Positions 1 through 6,170 of a stretch of DNA of 7,420 nt are shown in pieces. The translations under genes were made by a program, and so were the position numbers. The number at the start of each line of letters is the position of its first letter. Positions within the stretch are counted from its first letter, which is position 1. The notes beneath the pieces were generated by a model. That model did not search any database. It was not told the DNA's origin and saw nothing but the letters and a program-made list of their open reading frames with translations. This DNA is from an uncultured bacterium (GTDB taxonomy: Bacteria; Patescibacteriota; Minisyncoccia; Spechtbacterales; HO2-43-30), in NCBI GenBank assembly GCA_913054525.1, contig CAJXHR010000024.1, positions 1 through 7,420 of the forward strand. Reading direction: 5' to 3'.

Positions 1-711
1 GGACTTGGCCGATGTCTTTTCTCCAGGGCACTGTTCGGAGGTAGAACCTCCTTCATTGTAGCTGCGGTGGTCGCCGGCATTACTTTGTTTTTGGGAACAA
101 GCTTTGGCCTGATGGCGGGATATTTTAGGGGGCGGGTTGACGCGGCGATCATGCGGTTTTGCGAGTTCCTGGCAGGTTTCCCCGGTCTGCTGTTTGCGAT
201 TCTGATTTCCGCCACTATAAAACCGAGGATTCTTGATTTTCTGCGGCCGTACGAAGGTATGATAAATCTTGGAATAGTTGATTTTCTGGTGCTGTTCCTG
301 GCGCTATCTTTTATCGGTTGGTCCGGTCTTGCTATTTTTGTGAGGGGCGAGGTTCTGCGCCTGCAGTCCAACGACTTCATGGAAGCGGCAAGGGCGCTTG
401 GGGCTTCTCCGGTCCGGCTTATGCAGCGTCATCTTCTTCCCAACCTGACGGCAATAATAATCCTGATTCTTTCTACGAGCTTCCCGGCAGTGATTATGGA
501 GGAAGCAATTCTGTCATTCATCGGCATAGGCATCAGCGACCCCAACACCTCCCTCGGGCAGTTGGTTAATTCAGAATACGGCTATTGGCGCACATCTAAC
601 TATCACGTGGTGTTTATTCCGGCAATAATTCTGGCCGTACTAATGTACGCGTCGGTTTTCTTGGGAGAAATTCTCAATGATGTTTTGAATCCAAAAAGCA
701 AGATGAAGTAG
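1..711 (+). CDS. dppC: Dipeptide/oligopeptide ABC transporter permease, DppC/OppC type (5' partial)
   Basis: Inner-membrane subunit of a peptide importer; it would pair with a DppB-type permease and the two ATPases encoded directly downstream. The frame is open from base 1, so the true start lies outside the window; the first visible residues (GLGRCLFSRALFGGRTSF) match the family's conserved GRDxxSR...GxRxSL segment, with Cys in place of the usual Asp. The EAA loop that docks to the ATPase is clear at about residues 128-147 of the visible part (EAARALGAS ... LLPN). It is followed by the family segment EEAILSFIGIGI and a terminal hydrophobic helix. Several membrane segments are visible. The loop between two of them (around KPRILDFLRPYEGM) seems longer than in textbook DppC. 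The stop at 709-711 runs straight into the dppD-type gene, as in an operon. The peptide substrate cannot be told from the sequence; Opp versus Dpp naming is arbitrary. Confidence 0.93.
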   Translation, partial: GLGRCLFSRALFGGRTSFIVAAVVAGITLFLGTSFGLMAGYFRGRVDAAIMRFCEFLAGFPGLLFAILISATIKPRILDFLRPYEGMINLGIVDFLVLFLALSFIGWSGLAIFVRGEVLRLQSNDFMEAARALGASPVRLMQRHLLPNLTAIIILILSTSFPAVIMEEAILSFIGIGISDPNTSLGQLVNSEYGYWRTSNYHVVFIPAIILAVLMYASVFLGEILNDVLNPKSKMK

Positions 712-715
712 GTGA
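710..715 (+). promoter_or_regulatory. Shine-Dalgarno site selecting the ATG start of the DppD-type gene
   Basis: AGGTGA lies five bases before ATG 721. The upstream in-frame GTG at 712 is inside this motif and has no good site of its own, so 721 is preferred as the start. Confidence 0.55.
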
Positions 716-720
716 AAAAA

Positions 721-1674
721 ATGGGACTTTTAGAAGTTGAAAATCTCTCTCTCCAATATGAAACAAGGAATGCAGATATACGGGCACTTTCGAATGTATC
801 CTTTGCGGTGAATCCTGGGGAGCGCCTCGGTGTCGTCGGCGAATCCGGCAGCGGGAAAAGCAGTTTGGGGTCCGCGATTCTCGGCCTAGTGTCTTTTCCC
901 GGGAAAATCAAAAGTGGCAGAGTACTATTTCAGGGCAAAGACATAGCCCTTATGAATGATAAGGAGCTTGAGAAGATGAGGGGAGAGGGTGCTACAATGA
1001 TTTTCCAGGATTCAAGGGCCTCTCTTAATCCTCTGATTACGGCCGAAGAACACTTTAGGGACGTATTCCGGTATCGTTTCGGGAAGGAATCAAAGCAGGC
1101 CTCGCGGGAAAAAGCTGTGGCGCTGTTAAAGGACGTGGGTATTACGGATCCCGAAGAACGGCTGAAGCAGTACGCGCATCAGCTTTCGGGAGGCATGGCC
1201 CAACGGGTTCTTATCGCGCTTGCTCTCGCCCAATCCCCAAAGGTTATCATTTGTGACGAGATAACTACCGCGCTTGATGTAACTTTGCAGGTTCAGATTC
1301 TTGATTTGCTCAAAGAGCTTTCCGAGAAAAAGGAAACCACCTTTATCCTTATTTCTCACGACATCGGCGTTATTTCCTATTTCAGCGAGAGAGTAATGGT
1401 GATGTATGCGGGGATGGTGGTGGAAGAAGGGGCGACAAGCGAAGTTTTGAGCCACCCCTATCATCCCTACACCAAGGCCCTCATCGCCTCCTTGCCTACG
1501 GGTGAAAAAGAAATGCTGAATGCCATTGAGGGCGAGCCGCCCTCTTTATCCCAAGAGTTTACAATGTGCCCGTTTGCTCCCCGATGCTCACGGAGAGAGG
1601 ATAGATGTTTTTCCGAAAAACCTCCTATACGGGTGCGGGATAATCAAAAAATCGCCTGCTTCTTTGACATATAG
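721..1674 (+). CDS. dppD: Peptide ABC transporter ATP-binding protein, DppD/OppD type
   Basis: Cytoplasmic ATPase that powers peptide import together with the DppF-type partner encoded next. All ABC motifs are visible (numbering from ATG 721, 317 residues): Walker A GESGSGKSS at 40-48, Q-loop Gln96, signature LSGGM at 155-159, Walker B VIICDE at 175-180 with catalytic Glu180, and H-loop His213. The residue after the DE pair is Ile instead of the nearly universal Pro (DEITTALD versus DEPTTALD). The C-terminal oligopeptide-transporter domain is present with HPYTKAL and four cysteines (283, 289, 296, 313). Their spacing is that of the family's conserved C-terminal cysteines, which bind an iron-sulfur cluster in some DppD proteins. 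The length is normal. An alternative GTG start at 712 would add three residues. It follows the permease gene with nearly no gap, so co-translation is likely. Confidence 0.95.
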   Translation: MGLLEVENLSLQYETRNADIRALSNVSFAVNPGERLGVVGESGSGKSSLGSAILGLVSFPGKIKSGRVLFQGKDIALMNDKELEKMRGEGATMIFQDSRASLNPLITAEEHFRDVFRYRFGKESKQASREKAVALLKDVGITDPEERLKQYAHQLSGGMAQRVLIALALAQSPKVIICDEITTALDVTLQVQILDLLKELSEKKETTFILISHDIGVISYFSERVMVMYAGMVVEEGATSEVLSHPYHPYTKALIASLPTGEKEMLNAIEGEPPSLSQEFTMCPFAPRCSRREDRCFSEKPPIRVRDNQKIACFFDI

Positions 1675-1683
1675 GGAGGAAGC

Positions 1684-2691
1684 ATGAAAGAGAAAGAGAA
1701 CATTCTTTCGGTAGAAGACCTAGGAGTTAGTTTTCTGGTAAAAGAAGGGCAATTCGCGAGAAAAAGTCAAAAACTTCAAGCGGTAGACGGGGTTAGCTTT
1801 CGCCTGGAAAGGGGCGAGACCCTGGGAGTTGTAGGAGAGTCGGGTTGCGGAAAGACGACTCTCGGCAGGGCAATCCTGTACCTTGAAAAACCGACGTCGG
1901 GTAAAATTGTATTCAAGGGAGAACTGGTCGAGGATATCTTGCGGAAAAATCCACTTGAGTTGCGAAGAAAGGCCCAGATAATATTTCAGGATCCCTACAC
2001 TTCGCTGAATCCGCGAATGACCGTGGGCAGTATCATCGGCGAGGGCATAGAGATTCATAATCTGGCAAAAGGAAGGGCGAAGCAGGAAAGAGTGAAGGAG
2101 CTTTTAGGGCTTGTGGGCCTTGACGCTTCATACATAGCGCGCTACCCCCATGAGTTTTCTTCGGGACAAAGGCAGCGTATTGTTATAGCGCGGGCGCTTG
2201 CGGTTGATCCGGAGCTTGTTGTCTGCGATGAGCCGGTTTCGTCGCTGGACGTTTCCGTGGGAGCTAAAATTCTGAATCTCATGCTGGAGCTTCAGAAAAG
2301 ATTGTCCCTCGCATATATATTTATTTCCCATGATCTTGATGTAGTGGCGCACATGTCGGACTACATTGCTGTAATGTACCTGGGAAAGTTTATGGAAACT
2401 GCCAAGACCCACGACATCATACACAATGCCAGGCACCCATATACCAGGGCGCTTTGGGAATCCATGCCTCGGATTGGCAAAGAGAAGATTGTAGGATTGA
2501 AAGGAGAAATTCCCTCTCCTCTTAATATTCCTTCGGGATGCAGGTTTAGAACCAGGTGCCCATATGCCACGGAACTGTGCGCGCAGGATGTGCCGCCCCT
2601 TACGGAATTCGGCGATGGGCAGCTTGTGGCATGTCATTACGCCAAAGAAATAAAAGATGGTACGCATGTACCCACAAACGCTCCGGTCTAG
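1684..2691 (+). CDS. dppF: Peptide ABC transporter ATP-binding protein, DppF/OppF type
   Basis: Second ATPase of the peptide importer, expected to form a heterodimer with the DppD-type protein. It has 335 residues, a usual length. Motifs: Walker A GESGCGKTT at 51-59, Q-loop Gln102 (IIFQDPYTSLNPR), signature FSSGQRQR at 158-165, Walker B VVCDEP at 179-184, H-loop His216. The signature has Ser where LSGGQ has its first Gly, a mild variant; the catalytic Glu183 and DEPVSSLD are normal. The C-terminal domain has HPYTRAL and cysteines 286, 292, 299 and 317, parallel to the partner. A strong GGAGG (1675-1679) sits four bases before the ATG and overlaps the end of the upstream gene region, so the start is secure. 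Its final codons form the left arm of the operon terminator and its TAG is in the terminator loop. Confidence 0.95.
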   Translation: MKEKENILSVEDLGVSFLVKEGQFARKSQKLQAVDGVSFRLERGETLGVVGESGCGKTTLGRAILYLEKPTSGKIVFKGELVEDILRKNPLELRRKAQIIFQDPYTSLNPRMTVGSIIGEGIEIHNLAKGRAKQERVKELLGLVGLDASYIARYPHEFSSGQRQRIVIARALAVDPELVVCDEPVSSLDVSVGAKILNLMLELQKRLSLAYIFISHDLDVVAHMSDYIAVMYLGKFMETAKTHDIIHNARHPYTRALWESMPRIGKEKIVGLKGEIPSPLNIPSGCRFRTRCPYATELCAQDVPPLTEFGDGQLVACHYAKEIKDGTHVPTNAPV

Positions 2692-2707
2692 AATCGGAGC
2701 GTTTTTT
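2676..2707 (+). terminator. Intrinsic terminator of the peptide transporter operon, overlapping the dppF-type 3' end
   Basis: A perfect 10-bp stem pairs 2676-2685 (AAACGCTCCG) with 2695-2704 (CGGAGCGTTT). The loop is 9 bases (2686-2694) and contains the dppF-type TAG stop at 2689-2691. A six-T run (2702-2707) ends it. The T-run is on the plus-strand side only, so it ends plus-strand transcripts. The ribosome reading the last codons would cover the left arm, so termination may depend on translation having finished. Confidence 0.85.
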
Positions 2708-2711
2708 ATTG

Positions 2712-2717
2712 TATTAT
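2712..2717 (+). promoter_or_regulatory. Candidate -10 element for a leaderless ruvA transcript
   Basis: TATTAT matches the TATAAT consensus in five of six bases. A start site about seven bases after it would fall at or next to the ruvA ATG (2724). No good -35 hexamer is seen 16-18 bases upstream, where the terminator loop lies. The element is favoured mainly because the terminator leaves only 16 bases before ruvA and no Shine-Dalgarno site is present. Confidence 0.35.
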
Positions 2718-2723
2718 AGACGC

Positions 2724-3293
2724 ATGATATCTGTACTCAATGGAGAAATTAAATATGTTGGCGAGGATAACCTCGAGATTCTAAGCGGAAGTATCGGCTA
2801 CAAAGTTTTTTGTCCGCAGAAAACATTGGGGGATTACTCTGTGGGGCAATCGGCGGAGATTTTTACACATCTTCACGTGCGCGAAAACGCGCTTGAGCTT
2901 TATGGATTTAAAACCCGTAAAGAGCGGGATTTTTTTGAGATTTTAATTAGTATCTCCGGAATTGGCCCCAAGGGGGCGCTTGGGATACTGCAGGCGGCGC
3001 CGATAGATTTACTGAAGAAGGCAATAGCATCAGGAGACACAACAGTGCTCACCCGGGTATCGGGCATAGGTGAAAAAACCGCTCAGCGTATTATTATTGA
3101 GCTAAAAGGAAAGCTCAAAGATATTGTAGGAGAAGACGGAGGTGATCTTAGGGAGGGAGGCGATGTCATAGAAGCGCTTACCGGCCTTGGCTACACGCGC
3201 GCCCAAGCCCAGCAGGCCTTTGGCAAAGTGCCGGAAAACATAGAGGGAGTAGAGAATAAAGTAAAGGAGGCGTTGAAGATTTTGGGGAAATAA
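2724..3293 (+). CDS. ruvA: Holliday junction DNA helicase subunit RuvA
   Basis: RuvA forms the tetramer that binds four-way DNA junctions and loads RuvB motors during recombination and repair. The 189 residues match the family's usual length. Domain I (OB fold) is about residues 1-62, starting MISVLNGEIKYVGEDNLEI and ending with LELYGF. Domain II has two helix-hairpin-helix motifs, SISGIGPKGAL at 76-86 and RVSGIGEKTAQ at 111-121, the latter followed by IIIELKGKL. After an acidic, glycine-rich linker (135-147), domain III (about 147-189, IEALTGLGYTRAQAQQAF) is the RuvB-binding part. The open frame extends upstream into the dppF-type gene, but the protein homology begins at ATG 2724, so that start is chosen. 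There is no Shine-Dalgarno site; the mRNA may be leaderless. ruvB and ruvC are not neighbours here. The stop TAA overlaps the next ATG by one base (TAATG), so translation is probably coupled. Confidence 0.95.
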   Translation: MISVLNGEIKYVGEDNLEILSGSIGYKVFCPQKTLGDYSVGQSAEIFTHLHVRENALELYGFKTRKERDFFEILISISGIGPKGALGILQAAPIDLLKKAIASGDTTVLTRVSGIGEKTAQRIIIELKGKLKDIVGEDGGDLREGGDVIEALTGLGYTRAQAQQAFGKVPENIEGVENKVKEALKILGK

Positions 3294-4189
3294 TGGAACA
3301 TTTTTTACAATCCCATGAATGGGAAGAGTTTCAGAAATCGGTCGGAAGGGAAGTTTTTCGCATTGGCGATGCGCTTGTTATTAAATTGCCGCTGGCATTC
3401 GGGAAGAGCTACTTATACTGCGTAGGTACTTCGGCAGGGCGAAGTCTACGGAAAAATTTTGCTCCACGCGGAGATGTCATATTTTTGAAACTTGAGCCGA
3501 TGGCGGAAGACGGTAAATTGGAAGACAGTTTGTTGAAAGCTGGGTTTATCAAGTCAAAAAAAGAAATTCAGCCGCAACGGACGATTATATTGGACATTAC
3601 AAGGAGCGAGGAAGAGCTGTTGGCAAGTATGCATAAGAAGACGCGGTATAATATACGAGTTGCACAGAAGAAAGATGTAAGATTTAAGATATATGATTTG
3701 AGAGAAGGGAGTGATAACTTCGAAGCGTTTTGGCAGCTTTTGCAGGAGACAACTGAACGGGATAAATTCCAAGCTCACCCTAAAAGTTATTACGAAAAAC
3801 TGCTTAGCAGTTTTTCGTCCCGACATACGACATACGACATACCATATACAAAGTTATTCTATGTAGAATATAAGGATAAGGTTATTTCTGCTTCCATTGT
3901 TATTTTTCACAATCATAGTGCTGCATATTTGCATGGCGCGTCTGATCACGATTACCGCGCTCTCATGGCGCCGTACCTATTGCATTGGGAAGTTATAAAA
4001 TACGCGAAAGATCATGGATTTAGCGAATACGACCTTTGGGGAATAGACGAGGAGAAGTGGCCGGGAGTCACAAGATTCAAGAAGGGATTTGGCGGCAGAG
4101 AAGTTAAATATACCGGCTCATATGATTATGTATTTATGCCAATATGGTATCGGCTCTATAAGTTGTGGCAGGCCCTATTCAAAAGGTAA
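3293..4189 (+). CDS. FemAB-family peptidoglycan bridge aminoacyltransferase (GNAT fold)
   Basis: Proteins of the FemA/B/X family add amino acids from aminoacyl-tRNA to the stem peptide of lipid II or peptidoglycan, at the cytoplasmic side of the membrane. Family hallmarks in the 298 residues: MHKKTRYNIRVAQKKDV at 113-129, then FYVEYKDKVISASIVIF, YLHGASDHDYRALMAPYLLHWEVIKYA, YDLWGI and WPGVTRFKKGFGG. The C-terminus is hydrophobic and basic. The coiled-coil arm of larger staphylococcal Fem proteins is not evident. The start overlaps the ruvA stop by one base, with a weak GGGG five bases before it. Residues 177-183 (RHTTYDI) are encoded by exactly three copies of a 7-base tandem repeat, next to a perfect hairpin encoding 167-175; the frame is kept. 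The added amino acid and acceptor are unknown. The next gene is a Mur ligase, which supports a cell-wall role. Confidence 0.85.
   Translation: MEHFLQSHEWEEFQKSVGREVFRIGDALVIKLPLAFGKSYLYCVGTSAGRSLRKNFAPRGDVIFLKLEPMAEDGKLEDSLLKAGFIKSKKEIQPQRTIILDITRSEEELLASMHKKTRYNIRVAQKKDVRFKIYDLREGSDNFEAFWQLLQETTERDKFQAHPKSYYEKLLSSFSSRHTTYDIPYTKLFYVEYKDKVISASIVIFHNHSAAYLHGASDHDYRALMAPYLLHWEVIKYAKDHGFSEYDLWGIDEEKWPGVTRFKKGFGGREVKYTGSYDYVFMPIWYRLYKLWQALFKR
3792..3818 (+). repeat. Perfect 12-bp inverted repeat inside the FemAB-like gene
   Basis: ACGAAAAACTGC at 3792-3803 pairs exactly with GCAGTTTTTCGT at 3807-3818 around a three-base TTA loop. The inner CTGC/GCAG stem followed by five T's resembles a short intrinsic terminator, and by symmetry it could act on either strand. 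It encodes YEKLLSSFS in the gene's frame. Confidence 0.8.
3821..3841 (+). repeat. Tandem 7-base repeat (CGACATA x3) inside the FemAB-like gene
   Basis: Three perfect copies of CGACATA lie at 3821-3827, 3828-3834 and 3835-3841. A degenerate fourth copy, CCATATA, follows at 3842-3848. The 21 bases begin exactly on a codon and encode RHTTYDI, so the frame is preserved. They begin two bases after the inverted repeat at 3792-3818. Confidence 0.9.
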
Positions 4190-4280
4190 AGCGAAAAATT
4201 CAAGATCTCCGTTTTTGTCGGATATAGCAGCATACCCGACTTTTTTGTTGATAGAAATTATGCTAGAGTTTTAGTGCCTT
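4190..4280 (+). other. Intergenic gap between the FemAB-like and MurE-like genes
   Basis: This is the largest gap on the plus strand. It holds a probable terminator (4217-4246). A weak TATGCT at 4259-4264 resembles a -10 element, but no matching -35 is seen. No Shine-Dalgarno site precedes ATG 4281. A short open frame crossing this gap from inside the upstream gene is not protein-like. Confidence 0.5.
4217..4246 (+). terminator. Probable intrinsic terminator after the ruvA/FemAB-like pair
   Basis: GTCGG-A-TAT (4217-4225) pairs with ATA-C-CCGAC (4232-4240): five base pairs, one A/C mismatch, then three base pairs. The loop is AGCAGC, and six T's follow (4241-4246). It lies 28 bases after the FemAB-like stop, a normal distance. 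Confidence 0.6.
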
Positions 4281-5459
4281 ATGGGATCTATTATCCAAAA
4301 AATTGTCCCCGGTTTTATTGTGAATTTTTACCACCAGATGTGGCCTGCTTTGGGTGCTGTGATTTATAGATTTCCGGCCAAAAAAGTAAAAGTCATAGGA
4401 ATCACGGGCACCAATGGTAAGACGACAGTAGTGCATCTTGCGACTGAAATATTAGAAGCGGCAGGGTACAAGGTGGCGTCTATTTCGTCGCTTCGTTTTA
4501 AAATAGGGGAAAAGGAATGGAAGAACGAGCTTAAGATGACAATGCCGGGCCGTATGAAAATACAAAAGTTTTTAAGGCAGGCAGCGGATGCCCGATGCCA
4601 ATATGTTGTGATGGAGGTAACCTCTGAAGGAATCAAGCAATATAGACATAAGTTTATTGATTTTGATGTCGCGGTATTTACAAACTTAACTCCGGAGCAC
4701 GTTGAGTCGCATGGCGGATTTGAAAATTACAAAAGAGCAAAAGGCGAGCTTTTCAAATCAGCAAAAACAGCAATAATTAATCTGGACGATGAGAACGCGG
4801 AATATTTTTCGGCGCTCTGTAAAGGCAAAAAATATGGATATAGCGTAGAATCCGGGAGTATTGATATTGCGACACCTCTTCCGGGCAAGTTTAACCTGTA
4901 TAATGCCCTGGCCGCGGCTTATGTGGGATTGTCTCAGGGAGTTGATATGAAGGTTATAAAAGAGACGCTTGGAAAAGCCAAAGGCATCCCGGGCAGGATG
5001 GAAACAGTTATTAAAGACCCGTTTCCGGTTATTGTTGATTATGCCCATACGCCCGATGCGCTTGAAAAAGTATATAAAACGGTTAAAGGGAGGCATAAGC
5101 TCGTATGTGTTCTAGGCGCTGCCGGCGGGGGAAGGGACAAGTGGAAAAGGCCGCAAATGGGGAAAATAGCGGCGCGTTATTGCGACGAGATAATACTTAC
5201 TAATGAAGATCCGTACAATGAAGATCCGAGCCGGATTTTAGCAGAGATAAAATCCGGAATTTCTTCTCCTATTTCTAAGCTTTACGAAATCCTTGATCGC
5301 CGCAAGGCAATAAAAAAAGCCCTGCGAATAGCAAAGCGCGGAGACATTGTTGTGGTAACGGGTAAGGGCGCGGAGCCCTGGCTTATGACAGGGGAGGGCA
5401 GAGTAGCGTGGGATGACCGCGAGATTGTAAGGGCGGTCTATCGTGAGATTTTTGGCTAG
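4281..5459 (+). CDS. murE: MurE-like Mur ligase lacking the N-terminal domain
   Basis: Mur ligases add an amino acid to the UDP-MurNAc-peptide in the cytoplasm using ATP. ATPase motifs are clear: P-loop GITGTNGKTT (40-49), MEVTSEGIKQYR (111-122), TNLTPEHVESHGG (134-146), and YKRAKGELF with Lys154 at the position of the carbamylated lysine. The ligase C-terminal domain has GIPGRME (235-241), VDYAHTPDALEKVY (252-265), GAAGGGRDKWKRPQMG (279-294) and GKGAEPW (361-367). At 392 residues it is about 100 shorter than usual MurE. The UDP-binding domain 1 is replaced by ~33 hydrophobic/amphipathic residues, and the stretch before PLPGKFNLYNALAA is also short. Several conserved MurE residues differ (H in MEVSSH, D-H in TQDH, H in GKGHE). 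At the amino-acid selectivity site, the DNPR of diaminopimelate enzymes reads EDPY (309-312), so the substrate amino acid is uncertain. There is no Shine-Dalgarno site. Another Mur-ligase-fold enzyme is possible, but MurE-like fits best. Confidence 0.8.
   Translation: MGSIIQKIVPGFIVNFYHQMWPALGAVIYRFPAKKVKVIGITGTNGKTTVVHLATEILEAAGYKVASISSLRFKIGEKEWKNELKMTMPGRMKIQKFLRQAADARCQYVVMEVTSEGIKQYRHKFIDFDVAVFTNLTPEHVESHGGFENYKRAKGELFKSAKTAIINLDDENAEYFSALCKGKKYGYSVESGSIDIATPLPGKFNLYNALAAAYVGLSQGVDMKVIKETLGKAKGIPGRMETVIKDPFPVIVDYAHTPDALEKVYKTVKGRHKLVCVLGAAGGGRDKWKRPQMGKIAARYCDEIILTNEDPYNEDPSRILAEIKSGISSPISKLYEILDRRKAIKKALRIAKRGDIVVVTGKGAEPWLMTGEGRVAWDDREIVRAVYREIFG
5231..5257 (+). repeat. Perfect 10-bp inverted repeat inside the MurE-like gene
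   Basis: CCGGATTTTA (5231-5240) pairs with TAAAATCCGG (5248-5257) around a seven-base loop GCAGAGA. It lies in coding sequence just after the EDPY/NEDP segment. No T-run follows it directly, so it is not a terminator. Confidence 0.7.
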
Positions 5460-6160
5460 CTTATAATTTTTATTTTCTTCTCCTTCTCTTTTTTAAGCTT
5501 AGGTATCTTTATTGTCAGAATCCCATCTTTTAGCGATGCGTGAGCTTTTTCACTGTCTACTTCTGTGGGCAGGATTATGGATCTTGAAAATGCTCCCCAG
5601 TAACATTCTTGGTATAGATAATTTTCACCCTTTACTTTTTCCTCCTTGTGCCTTGAGCCCCTTATATTTACAACGTTGTCCTCTATGCCGACATCAAGAT
5701 CCTCCACTTTTGCGCCGGCTATTGTGGACTTTATGACAATTTCCGTGGTGGTTTCGTATACGTCTATTGCAAGCTGGCCCTCCGGCATATTCTCTCCGTT
5801 ATTTTCAGGTTCCTCTTTTTTGGAAATATTTACCGGAGGCGTTTTTGCCTTGCGTGCTTTAGCCGGCTTTCTTTTTTTTGTCGTATCGGCTTTTGCGAGT
5901 TGAGCTATTGTGTAGGGCTTTTCTTCGGATACCGTTGGATCAGTAACCTTTATGAATCCCTGCTCTTCTTGCGGTGAGTCGGAATCATCTCCCTGTTCGG
6001 TATCTTCGTTTTCTTGCGGGACCGACTGCGTGTCTTTATCTTCTTCATCGTCTTCGTCAGCCTGGTCGGGTGGTATATTATCTCCGTTTTCGTCCACTAA
6101 AATATCCTCATCCTCATTCATCTTGAATGAACTTGTAAGATTTTTGAAAAAATTAGGCAC
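5456..6160 (-). CDS. Small heat shock protein, Hsp20/alpha-crystallin family
   Basis: ATP-independent chaperone that holds unfolding proteins. From the GTG at 6160 it has 234 residues. The alpha-crystallin domain spans about 127-218: GQLAIDVYETTTEIVIKSTI, AGAKVEDLDVGIEDNVVNIR, YLYQECYWGAFSRSIILP and GILTIKIPK. The tail ends KKIKIIS, giving a C-terminal I-x-I motif used for oligomer contacts. The N-terminal region is unusual: ~110 residues before the domain, with a very acidic stretch (15-68) and then a basic one (KKRKPAKARKAK, 95-106). Start choice: TTG 6196 would read through the REP-like repeat; GTG 6160 gives MPNFFKNLTSSF, a plausible amphipathic start with GAGG ten bases upstream; ATG 6121 is a third option without a site. 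It follows prsW on the same strand. Its stop shares a CTAG with the MurE-like gene's stop. Confidence 0.88.
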   Translation of the reverse strand: MPNFFKNLTSSFKMNEDEDILVDENGDNIPPDQADEDDEEDKDTQSVPQENEDTEQGDDSDSPQEEQGFIKVTDPTVSEEKPYTIAQLAKADTTKKRKPAKARKAKTPPVNISKKEEPENNGENMPEGQLAIDVYETTTEIVIKSTIAGAKVEDLDVGIEDNVVNIRGSRHKEEKVKGENYLYQECYWGAFSRSIILPTEVDSEKAHASLKDGILTIKIPKLKKEKEKKIKIIS

Positions 6161-6170
6161 GCCATTGTTG

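Noticed and set aside
2128..2667. Minus-strand open frame of 179 codons opposite the dppF-type gene
   Set aside because: The plus-strand frame carries all ABC ATPase motifs; the minus frame shows no recognisable pattern.
2556..2723. Upstream open extension of the ruvA frame into the dppF-type gene (56 extra codons)
   Set aside because: It overlaps the dppF-type gene and crosses the terminator, is not RuvA-like, and the family's N-terminus matches from ATG 2724.
3821..3848. Could the heptamer copies be a CRISPR array or an iteron origin?
   Set aside because: The units are seven bases with no spacers, sit inside a coding frame, and no cas or replication initiator gene is nearby.
4089..4274. 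Plus-strand open frame running out of the FemAB-like gene into the gap
   Set aside because: It is out of frame with the FemAB-like protein, crosses the probable terminator, and has no recognisable motif or ribosome site.
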